A DNA stretch of 18,316 bases from an uncultured Ignavibacteriota bacterium. GTDB taxonomy: Bacteria > Bacteroidota > Ignavibacteria > Tepidaquicellales > Tepidaquicellaceae. The notes below the pieces were generated by a model. It saw only the letters and a list, made by a program, of their open reading frames with translations. It was not told where the DNA came from and ran no database searches. Shown piece by piece: positions 1 through 8,518 of the stretch. A program made the position numbers and the translations under genes. How positions within the stretch are numbered: the first letter of the stretch is position 1; each line of letters starts with the position of its first letter. The DNA lies in the NCBI GenBank assembly GCA_903901375.1, contig CAIUQV010000272.1:1-18316 (forward strand). Reading direction: 5' to 3'.

Positions 1-109
1 CATTAGGCAATAATTCGTAGAGGGCACGGGCAACAGTTAATCCACCAATACCTGAATCGAATACACCTATCGGTCTTTTGTGTAAATTCTTAGTTTGTAA
101 TGTATGCAT
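1..109 (-). CDS. murI: Glutamate racemase, N-terminal fragment (cut by window edge)
   Basis: The gene runs off the left edge, so only the first 36 codons are visible. The protein starts MHTLQTKNLHKRPIGVFDSG and continues with the GIGGLTV block. GVFDSGIGGLTV is the glutamate racemase N-terminal signature and includes the conserved Asp-Ser pair near the active site. The enzyme interconverts L- and D-glutamate in the cytoplasm to supply D-Glu for peptidoglycan. The start is the ATG at 107-109. The gene lies 49 bases downstream of the dicarboxylate transporter gene on the same strand, so co-transcription is possible but metabolically unobvious. The two catalytic cysteines lie outside the window and cannot be checked. 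Confidence 0.9.
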   Translation of the reverse strand, partial: MHTLQTKNLHKRPIGVFDSGIGGLTVARALYELLPN

Positions 110-158
110 TGTATAATTTATATATTTTCATCATTTATATAAATGTAAATATATAAAA

Positions 159-1709
159 TTATCCAAGATGCAATATTGGTAAAACAAGTCTCAGCATTAA
201 CCATATTAATACGCCGCCAAGAATATCGAACACAATACCGGACCTTATCATTTTAGTGATTGGAACAAGACCTGAGCCATACACTATCGCATTTGGAGGA
301 GTAGAGACCGGTAGCATAAAACCCCAGCTTGCTCCCAATGTAGCACCGATTGCAGGAGGAATAGGGTTTAAATTACCAGCAATACAGATTGATATTACAA
401 CCGGAACTATCATATTCGCAGAGGCAGTGTTTGATGTTGCTTCACTTACAATTATTGCTATATAAATAGAAATAAAAGTTATTCCCCAAACGGTATCAAG
501 TCCGCTGAATCCTATAAACGCATTCCCAAGGTAATCAGCAAGTTTTGTTTCAAACATAAGATTCCCCAAAGACAGACCGCCTCCGAACAATATGAGCGTT
601 CCCCAGTCTATGTTTGCAGCATCTTTCCAGTTAACAGTAAATTCAAGTTTTTTTCTATTTACAGGCAGAATAAATAACAATGAAGCGCCAAGCAAAGCAG
701 CAATTGCTTCAGGAAAGTGATTGTTAAATGATTTAAATGTTTCCGATTCAGTTCCATAATATACGGCAAGGAAACCCGGGACAATCCAAAGAATAACAGT
801 GACAAAAAATGCGATGATTGAATTTATCTCACCTGCTTTAAATTTTCCAAGTTTATCTTTAGCAGTTTTAATAACAGAAGAGTCATTATTAATCTTAGAT
901 ATTTCAGGTTTATTCAGGTAGTAAATTATAATAAACAGGAATATGTACATTACCAGCAGCATAGGGATTGCAAATAACATCCACTCGAAGAATGAGATTC
1001 TGAAATGAGCGAACTTCTCAATCATACCAATACCTATAAGATTAGGAGGTGTGCCGACCGGAGTTCCAATACCACCTATGGATGCCGAATAAGCTGTCAT
1101 AAGCATCATCGCAGTACCGAACTTTAGTTTTTTTGAATCAACACTGATACCTTTTTCTTCCTGAATAATTTTATGAATGGAAGTAACTATACCAATTGCA
1201 ATAGGAAGCATCATAGCTGTTGCAGCAGTATTACTAATCCACATTGAAATAAAAGCAGTAATTGCACCAAAAGTAAATATTATACGGCCGGTACTTTTAC
1301 CCACATATTTCATTGTAAGGATTTTATAAGCAAATCTTTTATCAATACCATGTTTTGCCATTGCCTCAGCAAGTATAAAACTGCCAAGGAAAAGGAATAC
1401 TATCGGGTCTGCAAAAGGAATAAATACTTTTTTAATATCAGCAACATTGAAGACGACACACAATAATGCTCCTAACAAGGCTGTTACGGGAATTGGTATC
1501 GGTTCTGTAATCCACCAGATGATGACCCATAAGAGGATTGCTGATAAAGTATGTGCCTGATAGGTTATAGATGAGTACGGCAAAAAATAGAACACGATAA
1601 AAGCTAAAGGACCGAGAAATACCCCTATCTTGTTTCTCCAGTTTTCAAATTTCTCTTCCTCGGGAGAAATTACTTCACTGGGCTGGAAAACATCATTGTT
1701 TGACTCCAT
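159..1709 (-). CDS. DASS/SLC13-family sodium:dicarboxylate (anion) symporter
   Basis: A 516-residue polytopic inner-membrane transporter of the divalent anion:sodium symporter family, which imports succinate, malate, fumarate or related anions (some members take sulfate or citrate) with sodium. The family's inverted-repeat architecture is visible. Two SNT substrate/sodium motifs lie at about residues 159-161 and 426-428, each paired with a TPPN motif at about 220-223 and 470-473. The hydrophilic stretch at about 268-292 is a cytoplasmic loop between the halves. Length is normal for the family. The N-terminal 25 residues are acidic and cytoplasmic. The gene diverges from the MlaF-like gene across a 101-base spacer and precedes murI. 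The exact substrate cannot be read from sequence, so no symbol is given. Confidence 0.9.
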   Translation of the reverse strand: MESNNDVFQPSEVISPEEEKFENWRNKIGVFLGPLAFIVFYFLPYSSITYQAHTLSAILLWVIIWWITEPIPIPVTALLGALLCVVFNVADIKKVFIPFADPIVFLFLGSFILAEAMAKHGIDKRFAYKILTMKYVGKSTGRIIFTFGAITAFISMWISNTAATAMMLPIAIGIVTSIHKIIQEEKGISVDSKKLKFGTAMMLMTAYSASIGGIGTPVGTPPNLIGIGMIEKFAHFRISFFEWMLFAIPMLLVMYIFLFIIIYYLNKPEISKINNDSSVIKTAKDKLGKFKAGEINSIIAFFVTVILWIVPGFLAVYYGTESETFKSFNNHFPEAIAALLGASLLFILPVNRKKLEFTVNWKDAANIDWGTLILFGGGLSLGNLMFETKLADYLGNAFIGFSGLDTVWGITFISIYIAIIVSEATSNTASANMIVPVVISICIAGNLNPIPPAIGATLGASWGFMLPVSTPPNAIVYGSGLVPITKMIRSGIVFDILGGVLIWLMLRLVLPILHLG

Positions 1710-1810
1710 TATAAAGTGATAAATTTCAGGAATTTAGCACCAAATTGGAAATTAATAAAGGATAATGATTTTCCATATTTATTAAATCCTGAATATCTTA
1801 AATTGGTTAC

Positions 1811-2554
1811 ATGATAAACATTAAGAATCTTAAAAAGAATTTTGGTACGAAACGAGTATTAAACGGTGTTAACCTTGATATAATCAAAGGTGAAACACTA
1901 GTAATTATAGGCAAAAGCGGATGCGGTAAATCTGTTATGTTGAAGCATATTTTAGGTTTGCTAACTCCTGATGAAGGTGATGTGATTATTGAAGGACAGA
2001 ACCTTAGAGGTTTAAAAAGAAAAGAACTTTATGCTATAAGAAAGAAATTCGGATTTTTGTTTCAGGGAGCTGCGCTTTTTGATTCAATGAATGTAGAAGA
2101 AAATGTAGGGCTCGGCTTAAGGGAGAACAAAAGATATAATGATAAGAAGATTTCTGAAATAGTTGCAGAGAAACTCGAGCTAGTAGGACTTCCAGGAATT
2201 CAGAAACAAAGTCCTGCAGACCTTTCCGGAGGTATGAAAAAACGTGTATCACTTGCAAGAGCAATTGCAGATGACCCGGAGTATATTCTTTACGACGAAC
2301 CCACAACAGGATTAGACCCTGTAATGAGCGACAATATTGATGAGTTAATTTTAGACCTTTCGAACAAGCTTAAAGTAACTTCAATCGTAGTAACACATGA
2401 TATTTTCAGTGTTATTGAAATTGCCCAAAGAGTTGTGATGATGGAAGGCGGAGTAGTCTATTTCTCGGGCACACCGAAAGAACTGTTTTCATCTGAAGAC
2501 ATAATTATACGAGAATTTTTAAACAGAACCAGAAAAGAACAAAAACATCTATAA
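1811..2554 (+). CDS. ABC transporter ATP-binding protein, MlaF/Ttg2A-like
   Basis: A 247-residue complete ABC ATPase. Visible motifs are Walker A GKSGCGKS (34-41), Q-loop Gln85, signature LSGGMKKR (138-145), Walker B ending in YDEP (Asp162, Glu163), the D-loop GLDP and the H-loop His196. The opening residues, the FLFQGAALFDSMNVEENV stretch after the Q-loop and the length match the MlaF/Ttg2A/Mkl group, which powers MlaE-type permeases in phospholipid or hydrophobic-compound transport between inner and outer membranes. Oddly, no MlaE permease or MlaD MCE protein is next to it. The upstream neighbour is a divergent transporter and the downstream neighbour mnmA is convergent. The partner must be encoded elsewhere. 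The ATG at 1811 lacks a clear Shine-Dalgarno. Confidence 0.85.
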   Translation: MINIKNLKKNFGTKRVLNGVNLDIIKGETLVIIGKSGCGKSVMLKHILGLLTPDEGDVIIEGQNLRGLKRKELYAIRKKFGFLFQGAALFDSMNVEENVGLGLRENKRYNDKKISEIVAEKLELVGLPGIQKQSPADLSGGMKKRVSLARAIADDPEYILYDEPTTGLDPVMSDNIDELILDLSNKLKVTSIVVTHDIFSVIEIAQRVVMMEGGVVYFSGTPKELFSSEDIIIREFLNRTRKEQKHL

Positions 2555-2612
2555 GAAAGGTGTCAATATTAGAATAACAGAGAAGATTTGGAAACAAAGA
2601 TGTTATTTATCG

Positions 2613-3707
2613 CTATTCCAATATTTCCCTGATGATACCACCACCGATAACATCATCGCCTTCATAGAATACAGCCGACTGGCCGGGTGTAATTGATTTT
2701 TTAGGAATATCAAAAATAACTTCGACTGTGTCTTTATCAATCTGGTTTATTGTTGCAGCAGAACCGATATCTTTATACCTAACTTTAACTTTTGACTGAA
2801 CAGGTTTTTCAAAGGAACCATACTTCATAAAATTGACTTCCCTTGCAATAAATCCTCTATTGTATAATCCAGATTCATCATCAACATACACTTTATTATT
2901 TTCTGCATCAATCCTGGAAACATAAACAGGTTTTCCTAATGCGAGATTAAGTCCGCGCCGTTGTCCTATAGTATAATAAGGAAATCCTTTATGTTCGCCA
3001 ATTTTCTTATTTTTATAAATAACTTCACCCTTATCAACTCTTCTTTTAAGTTCAGGAATTCTTATTTCGAGCAATTCCCGATAATCATTATTAGGTACAA
3101 AACAAATCTCCTGTGAATCAGGCTCATTAGCTGTTTTTAAACCCATAGATTCAGCCATTTTTCTTATTTCAGGTTTAGTATAATCACCAAGAGGAAAAAG
3201 GGTTTTACCAAGTGCATACTGTGATACCTGCCATAATGCATAGGTCTGGTCTTTTTTTACATCCGAAGAATTTGAGACAAAATATCTGCCCTGGCTATTT
3301 TTTACCTTAGCATAATGGCCTGTAGCAATATAATCAGCACCAAGTTCCTTTGCACGATCAAGCAACACTCCCCATTTAATAGACTTATTACATAACACAC
3401 AAGGATTTGGTGTTTGTCCATTCATATATTCAGAAATAAAATTCTCAATAACAGTTTCATTAAACTTTTCGGTAAAATCAAATGTATAGTGAGGAATACC
3501 TAATTTATCAGAAACATTTCTTGCATTATAAATAGCTTCGAGAGAACAGCATCCCGAATCTTTAACAGGAAAATCATCAAAACCCCAGGTTTTCATCGTA
3601 ATACCAATAAGATTATATCCCTGTTCTTTTAACAAAGCTGCGGCAACTGATGAATCCACACCACCACTCATAGCAACAACAACAGTCTTATTATTATTCA
3701 ATGTCAT
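2613..3707 (-). CDS. mnmA: tRNA-specific 2-thiouridylase MnmA
   Basis: A 364-residue cytoplasmic enzyme that installs the 2-thio group on U34 of the Lys, Glu and Gln tRNAs using ATP and a persulfide sulfur donor. The ATP-pyrophosphatase PP-loop SGGVDSS is at 14-20. The two redox/catalytic cysteines are present: Cys103 in NPCVLCNKSIKWG and Cys202 in DSQEICFV. The ATGHYAK block at about 128-134 and the C-terminal beta-barrel with GQRRGL and PGQSAVFY are typical. Length is normal. The CC pair at 53-54 belongs to the variable insertion near the tRNA-binding region. The gene converges on the MlaF-like gene and stands alone as a transcription unit. The start ATG at 3705-3707 is well supported by the PP-loop position. 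Confidence 0.97.
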   Translation of the reverse strand: MTLNNNKTVVVAMSGGVDSSVAAALLKEQGYNLIGITMKTWGFDDFPVKDSGCCSLEAIYNARNVSDKLGIPHYTFDFTEKFNETVIENFISEYMNGQTPNPCVLCNKSIKWGVLLDRAKELGADYIATGHYAKVKNSQGRYFVSNSSDVKKDQTYALWQVSQYALGKTLFPLGDYTKPEIRKMAESMGLKTANEPDSQEICFVPNNDYRELLEIRIPELKRRVDKGEVIYKNKKIGEHKGFPYYTIGQRRGLNLALGKPVYVSRIDAENNKVYVDDESGLYNRGFIAREVNFMKYGSFEKPVQSKVKVRYKDIGSAATINQIDKDTVEVIFDIPKKSITPGQSAVFYEGDDVIGGGIIREILE

Positions 3708-3887
3708 ATAATATCAAACCTTTTCAGGGAATAAAAAGTTAACTTTTTTAATAAGCAAATTTATTATATTTAAAATCGGGATATTAAAGCTAAATAGAAA
3801 TGAATAAAGGTATTTTGATATCTCATATTAAATCTTTTAGTGTTTTAGTTCGTATTATTAATTAATTAAAACAACAAAAATGAGCAT

Positions 3888-3900
3888 AGATCGGAAGAGC
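3888..3900 (+). other. Exact 13-base Illumina adapter stub inside the doxX 5' end (probable artefact)
   Basis: The bases AGATCGGAAGAGC match exactly the first 13 bases common to the standard Illumina TruSeq adapters. The following bases do not continue the adapter. The match sits between an ATG at 3880 and the doxX reading frame. It creates the in-frame TAG at 3887-3889 and shifts frame by one base. Deleting precisely these 13 bases gives an open frame MSIRGSSSFGLLIIRM that runs straight into the DoxX protein. Chance occurrence in a window of this size is about 1 in 2000 (two strands), before counting the frame restoration. Confidence 0.75.
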
Positions 3901-3937
3901 AAGAGGATCATCATCATTCGGATTACTTATTATCAGA

Positions 3938-4438
3938 ATGATAATAGGAATAACATTCCTGATGGCAGGTGCCAATAAGATAATGAATATTGAAGCTTTT
4001 ATTAATCATGTTAAATCACTCGATGTCTTTTCACCGAATGCTTCATTTATTCTTGGGTTTATATTACCTTTCGTTGAAGTTATTTTCGGTGCATTTTACA
4101 TCATAGGTATTTTCACACCTATAACAAGTCTCGCACTATCAGTTATGACTATAAGTTTTATTGTAGTAAGTAAAGATATTACTGCAAATACAGGACAATT
4201 CTCATTGCCACAGATTGTATTTTATTTAATTATGTTATCGGCAACGTTTATGACACTTTTCAGCGGTGCAGGGGTAATTTCATTCGATGCTTTGTTCGAC
4301 AAGAAGAATAAATCAGCAACAGAAGAAAACAAAAAAATGTATAATGAAACAGTCAAACCACCTGAAGGTATCGAAGAGGCAAAATTTACGGATGTTCCGG
4401 AAGAAAATAATGATGAAGCGAATAAAACTGATTCCTGA
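3938..4438 (+). CDS. DoxX-family membrane protein (5' end disrupted by adapter-like insertion)
   Basis: As it stands the first in-frame ATG is at 3938, giving 166 residues that begin MIIGITFLMAGANKIMN. That opening is the middle of the first DoxX transmembrane helix, so this start is too late. The frame is open upstream to 3890 and encodes FGLLIIR just before the ATG, but has no ATG or GTG start and meets TAG at 3887. If the 13 bases at 3888-3900 are removed, the ATG at 3880 becomes the start and yields a 182-residue protein with a complete first helix. DoxX proteins are four-helix inner-membrane proteins, some linked to oxidative stress and quinone- or thiol-associated redox complexes; the role here is unknown. 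The last 40 residues form an acidic hydrophilic tail. It is a single-gene unit, divergent from mnmA. Confidence 0.8.
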   Translation: MIIGITFLMAGANKIMNIEAFINHVKSLDVFSPNASFILGFILPFVEVIFGAFYIIGIFTPITSLALSVMTISFIVVSKDITANTGQFSLPQIVFYLIMLSATFMTLFSGAGVISFDALFDKKNKSATEENKKMYNETVKPPEGIEEAKFTDVPEENNDEANKTDS

Positions 4439-4491
4439 TTTTATATATTAATATATAATTACATCTTTAAAGATATAGAATACATAAAATA

Positions 4492-5997
4492 TTATTTCAG
4501 CAAAATCATTCTTTTCACGGATGTATAATCTTGAGTTATGATTTTATAAAAATATACACCGTTATTTAATTCCGAACCATCAAATTTGATTGTGTGTCTG
4601 CCTGAGTTTAATTTCCCATTAACTAAAGAAGCTACTTTTCTTCCTAATACATCAAAAACTGATAATTCAACAAACCCTGAATGCAGCAGATTGAAGCTTA
4701 TTAAAGTTACCGGATTAAATGGATTAGGAAAATTCTGATACAACTCATAATTATCAGTGTAAGTAGTATTCTCAGATATATTGACAGGCACCAAGATACC
4801 TTTTTTAATGAAAATATCTGAAACAACATTCCCATTTCTTAAAGCAGTCGGGTCAAAAGCAACTGCAATATTAAAATCACCTTTTGCGGTAACAGAAGAA
4901 GAGCCTCTGCCTGAATAATTTACACTATCCTGCCAGACCAGTAAAGGTGATGAGAAAGAGGAACCGGGAGAGCCATAAATGAGGAAAAAACCTTTTGGTG
5001 AAGGTGCAACACTATTCTGATATGTTACGAACAATCTGCCAGATTCATCAACATCTATTCCACGCCAGTATGAAGGATATCCTAATCCTGAGGGAGTAAT
5101 TGCCTGTGGAGTAGTGAAGGTACCGTTAGAATTTCTAGATATTAAATAAATCCTCCTATCTGTTGATAATCTGTATATAATATAAACTTTATTAATAAGA
5201 GGGTTCAGACACATTTCGGGATATTCTGCATAACCGGCAATACCTGTAGAGAATTCTGTCAGAGTACCGTTTGAAAAAGTGAAGTACTTCAATGCAGAAG
5301 TACTTACAGGTGTATTAGTAACGTAGGTAATATGTACAACACCATTTGTATCAGCAATTAATTCACAATCATTTTCACTTCCTGCTTCTGCAGGTCCCAA
5401 CTGATATTCCTGACTTAATACTCCTGTAAAATAGTTATAGTTTCGATAGTAAGCATAATCCTGCACAGAATTAACGAATGTATAATAAACAAAATGTACC
5501 AGGCTGTCTTTTTTCCCTACACACATAAAAGGAGTAGCTTTGTTTGAACCACCAGTAGTTATCCAAACTGAGTCACCAAATCCCGAGGAAGTATTCCGGT
5601 TATTTGTGTATATAAGCTGAAAATTATTACTGCCATCTTTCCTCTCCCAACCTATATGAACCTTACCATTTTTATCAAAATCTATTGTAGCATAATTATC
5701 ATCTATAGTATTGCTCGAAATACGAGTCGTTACAAAGGTACCGGTTTTGTTCGTTCTGTAATATATTTCCCTTGTGTTGCTTTGTACATCAAACTGAGTA
5801 GAGTTTACTATGTGCAGAAATCCATCATTATCATATTTAACAAGACTTCTGTAATTATAATATCCGTCCTTTATAATAGTATCTACGGGAAAATTTAAAA
5901 TTCCCTGAGCAAATAAATTGCCTGAAGCAATATTCAACAATGCTAAAATAATTATAGTATAAAATACAAAACTGTTATTATGAGATTGTTTAAGCAT
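4492..5997 (-). CDS. Secreted beta-propeller-like protein with type IX secretion C-terminal domain
   Basis: A 501-residue exported protein. Residues 1-30 form a Sec signal peptide (hydrophobic FYTIIILALLNIASG, likely cleavage after LFA). The body has recurring strands with DNNGxVHI or DESGRLFV turns (for example DFDKNGKVHIGWE, IADTNGVVHITYV, DVDESGRLFVTYQ), which resembles sialidase/BNR-type propeller blades, but I see no catalytic set. Residues about 417-501 are a type A sorting domain: YELYQNFPNPFNP, then SVFDVLGRKV and GVYFYKI, ending VKRMILLK. Such domains direct export through the Por/T9SS apparatus and surface attachment or release, as in Bacteroidota, Ignavibacteriota and relatives. 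No T9SS machinery genes are nearby. Ligand and function are unknown. Confidence 0.85.
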   Translation of the reverse strand: MLKQSHNNSFVFYTIIILALLNIASGNLFAQGILNFPVDTIIKDGYYNYRSLVKYDNDGFLHIVNSTQFDVQSNTREIYYRTNKTGTFVTTRISSNTIDDNYATIDFDKNGKVHIGWERKDGSNNFQLIYTNNRNTSSGFGDSVWITTGGSNKATPFMCVGKKDSLVHFVYYTFVNSVQDYAYYRNYNYFTGVLSQEYQLGPAEAGSENDCELIADTNGVVHITYVTNTPVSTSALKYFTFSNGTLTEFSTGIAGYAEYPEMCLNPLINKVYIIYRLSTDRRIYLISRNSNGTFTTPQAITPSGLGYPSYWRGIDVDESGRLFVTYQNSVAPSPKGFFLIYGSPGSSFSSPLLVWQDSVNYSGRGSSSVTAKGDFNIAVAFDPTALRNGNVVSDIFIKKGILVPVNISENTTYTDNYELYQNFPNPFNPVTLISFNLLHSGFVELSVFDVLGRKVASLVNGKLNSGRHTIKFDGSELNNGVYFYKIITQDYTSVKRMILLK

Positions 5998-6034
5998 ACA
6001 ATTAATAATATTTTCAGATATGTAAAAATAGCAT

Positions 6035-6062
6035 ATCCTACCCTTTATTAAAAGGGTAGGAT
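6035..6062 (-). terminator. Rho-independent terminator after the multiheme cytochrome gene
   Basis: A perfect 12-bp stem, ATCCTACCCTTT (6035-6046) with AAAGGGTAGGAT (6051-6062), surrounds a 4-base loop. It begins 9 bases past the cytochrome stop codon. Read on the minus strand it is followed within a few bases by TATTTTT. It marks the end of the redox operon and separates it from the T9SS cargo gene. Confidence 0.8.
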
Positions 6063-6071
6063 TATAATATA

Positions 6072-7271
6072 TTATCTATTCTTTTTCCCGGGAAGCTGAG
6101 CAGGATATGATTTATCATCATGACATGATTTACACAAAGGAGCTTTGGAAAAATCACCATTAGAGTGACAATCCTTACAATCGAGCTCAAGGTGAACTTC
6201 AGATAAAACAATTCCTGTTACTTTATGATCAAATTTACCTTTAGTAAAATTTTTATGGCAGGTTGTACAATTCCTATCCAGTTTTTTAATCGGGACAGTG
6301 TTTCCGTGACATTTAGAGCATTCAAGTTTACTATGGTATGAACTCAGAGCCCAACCAGTCGATTTAGCATGATTGAAAGGAGAAAGTTCTTTTTCACTAT
6401 GACATTTTGAGCAAGAATTACTCTTATGACAATTGCTGCATTGTTTATGATGCTCTTCGAATGATTTTTGAATTTTAACTGGTTTTGAATAATCTTCACG
6501 CTGTTTCTTCTCATGACATTTGATACAATTTTCCTGATAATGACAAGTATTACAATTAATCCGGAACAGTTTATTATGCTCTTCGTGAAAAAATGTAACC
6601 ATTTTACCTTTATCCGAGCTGGTTTCCCATAACATTTTTTCGGGTTCAGTCACTTTCGGATGATCTTTACCTTTATAAGATTCTACAACCTGATCAATAT
6701 CAGTACCTTTTTTTAAGTGACATTGTGTATTACATCCGTTTTCTTTTGTCCATTGCTTATGACACATCATACATTGTCTGTGGTAAGCAGCTTTAAGGTC
6801 AGGTACAGTGACATCTTCTCTCGACCGGTTTTTGTCATGACAATTACGGCAATTCAAGACAGGACCTGTAGTGTTATAATGGTGACATGCTGTACAGCCG
6901 CCTGACATCTCTGACATCTGGGAGTGCAATTTATGCGAGAATATGACTCCTGAATAATTTTCAGCCATATCTTTGATAACAACTACATCCGGTCCTTCCT
7001 TCGGAGACCTATAATCAGAAACCATTTTCTCCCTTGGGCATTCCATCAAACCCGGATCTTTTTTAGTCGGGTATTCGTTTACATGACAGGATTTACATGT
7101 CAACCCTGTTACGTCGTGAGGTGATTTATTATTTAGCGATTTATTGTAAATGACCTTTGTATCGATCTTTTCACTTACAGATTTTTGATTTTTGGTCTGT
7201 GATACAGATACTGTTATTACTATAAAACAGATAAATAATAAAGGTACTATTATGTATATTAGTTTTTTCAT
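6072..7271 (-). CDS. Exported multiheme c-type cytochrome (12 CXXCH plus one CX3CH)
   Basis: A 399-residue cytochrome with an N-terminal hydrophobic segment (residues 4-23) serving as signal peptide or anchor. Canonical CXXCH motifs start at Cys59, 126, 141, 167, 240, 249, 278, 287, 318, 335, 365 and 380. A CX3CH, CNTQCH, lies at 180-185. Many free His residues with HSxxH- or FxHxxH-like spacing (FSHKLH, FFHEEH, SFEEHH, FNHAKS, FDHKVT) are suited to bis-His ligation, as in cytochrome c3/c7 and HmcA-type proteins. The protein probably takes electrons from the adjacent ferredoxin/NrfD membrane module and passes them across the periplasm. It is the last gene of the operon, 50 bases after the HybB-like gene and just before a strong terminator. 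Terminal acceptor and exact family are unresolved. Confidence 0.93.
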   Translation of the reverse strand: MKKLIYIIVPLLFICFIVITVSVSQTKNQKSVSEKIDTKVIYNKSLNNKSPHDVTGLTCKSCHVNEYPTKKDPGLMECPREKMVSDYRSPKEGPDVVVIKDMAENYSGVIFSHKLHSQMSEMSGGCTACHHYNTTGPVLNCRNCHDKNRSREDVTVPDLKAAYHRQCMMCHKQWTKENGCNTQCHLKKGTDIDQVVESYKGKDHPKVTEPEKMLWETSSDKGKMVTFFHEEHNKLFRINCNTCHYQENCIKCHEKKQREDYSKPVKIQKSFEEHHKQCSNCHKSNSCSKCHSEKELSPFNHAKSTGWALSSYHSKLECSKCHGNTVPIKKLDRNCTTCHKNFTKGKFDHKVTGIVLSEVHLELDCKDCHSNGDFSKAPLCKSCHDDKSYPAQLPGKKNR

Positions 7272-7321
7272 ATTTCAATATTCTAATCTTAATAATTTAG
7301 ATTATTTTAATAATTCAAGTA

Positions 7322-8518
7322 TTAATTACTTGCTTTTATTTTCTCCTGACTTATAACAGGAAAAATAAGTACAACTGCTCTATAAACGAGCACCAGTAAA
7401 GCTATACAACCTATCGTAACAGATATTTCCCCGATTGAAGGGAAATAAGATTTAGGATTAAAGAACGGATTATAAGCTATAATGAAATTATTAACCCGAT
7501 TAAGTAATACTCCAGCAATAACCAATGATGACGCTATAAAAAGCCTTAAAGGAGAATCCACTGTTTTTTTAGACAAAAACAAAATGAAAGCAATTATTAT
7601 CAAAGATAGTTCTGCAATAAACATCCAGGCAGCCGTATCAAAAATCAAAACATAATGAAAAGCATTTCTTACAACAAGGTCTCCAAATTTGAATGCGAGG
7701 TAAATTGCCAAAATCGGTGCAACCATACTTCCAAGACTAGAAAGAATATTCATCTCAGGTTTCATTTTAAAACTGCGAGAAGCTATAAGTGATTCAAATA
7801 TTATCATTGGGAATCCAACTGCGATTGCTGAAAGGAGGAACAGCAATGGCAATACAGGAGTCTGCCATAAAGGATGCATCTTCTGTCCAGCTATAACCAT
7901 TAACGTCCCTAAAGATGACTGATGAAGAGTTGAAAGTACGACACCAAAAATAATAAAAACAAACATTGTTCTTGATAATCCTCTGTTTAATACTCTTAAA
8001 AGCGAATCGACTGGTTTATTAAGAATCTTCAGTAAACCCGGCAAATTAACTCTAAACATAAACCTTTCAATTACTATAGGGAGAAATTCAATGTATAATA
8101 CTGTCAAATAAATCATCACACAAATACCGACTTCAAAAAGTGCTGAATTTCCATTCCACATAATAAGCGGATGCCAGATAAAATAGAAACGTCCGATATC
8201 AACACATACAGCAAATGCAACAAAAGTATATCCAAGCATTGCAGTAAGCAAAGCAGGTCGTACTATAGCATGATAATGTTCACGCTGCATAACATGGACA
8301 AGAGCAGCTGAAGTAAAACCTCCAGCAGCTAATGCTACCCCGGCTGCTACGTCGACTCCTATCCATAAGCCCCAGGGTGTATAATTATCAAGATTTGTAA
8401 CTGCTCCAAGTCCACTAATAAATCTAACCGCTAAAAACGCAAGTCCATTCAATGCTAAGATCACTAAAATAACAACACCAGGAGTAAAGTACTTCTGTTT
8501 AACAGGTGATGCAATCAT
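7322..8518 (-). CDS. HybB/NrfD-family quinone-interacting integral membrane subunit
   Basis: A 398-residue protein with about ten transmembrane helices. The stretch LDNYTPWGLWIGVDVAAGVA (about residues 43-62) and the following GGFTSAALVHV are characteristic of HybB, the membrane subunit of hydrogenase-2, and of the broader NrfD/PsrC/HmcC family (Pfam NrfD). Family members exchange electrons or protons with the menaquinone pool and pass electrons to a partner four-cluster ferredoxin. The start ATG overlaps the stop of the ferredoxin gene as ATGA (8515-8518) and has a good AGGAG Shine-Dalgarno (8526-8530), so the two are translationally coupled. No hydrogenase subunits are present, so I infer a quinone:cytochrome oxidoreductase rather than a hydrogenase anchor. 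Confidence 0.92.
   Translation of the reverse strand: MIASPVKQKYFTPGVVILVILALNGLAFLAVRFISGLGAVTNLDNYTPWGLWIGVDVAAGVALAAGGFTSAALVHVMQREHYHAIVRPALLTAMLGYTFVAFAVCVDIGRFYFIWHPLIMWNGNSALFEVGICVMIYLTVLYIEFLPIVIERFMFRVNLPGLLKILNKPVDSLLRVLNRGLSRTMFVFIIFGVVLSTLHQSSLGTLMVIAGQKMHPLWQTPVLPLLFLLSAIAVGFPMIIFESLIASRSFKMKPEMNILSSLGSMVAPILAIYLAFKFGDLVVRNAFHYVLIFDTAAWMFIAELSLIIIAFILFLSKKTVDSPLRLFIASSLVIAGVLLNRVNNFIIAYNPFFNPKSYFPSIGEISVTIGCIALLVLVYRAVVLIFPVISQEKIKASN

Noticed and set aside
2555..2612. Possible stem between the convergent MlaF-like and mnmA genes
   Set aside because: The arms are short and AT-rich with a long loop, and there is no clear U-tract on either strand.
3800..3865. A 21-codon open frame (starting MNKGILISH) upstream of doxX on the plus strand
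   Set aside because: It is very short, has no Shine-Dalgarno and no recognisable family, and sits in the mnmA-doxX spacer. Its SFSVLVRII stretch only superficially resembles the first DoxX helix.
4441..4458. Perfect 18-bp palindrome between doxX and the T9SS cargo gene as a bidirectional terminator
   Set aside because: The stem is entirely A/T (TTATATATTAATATATAA), so it would be weak, and palindromes like this are expected by chance in AT-rich spacers.
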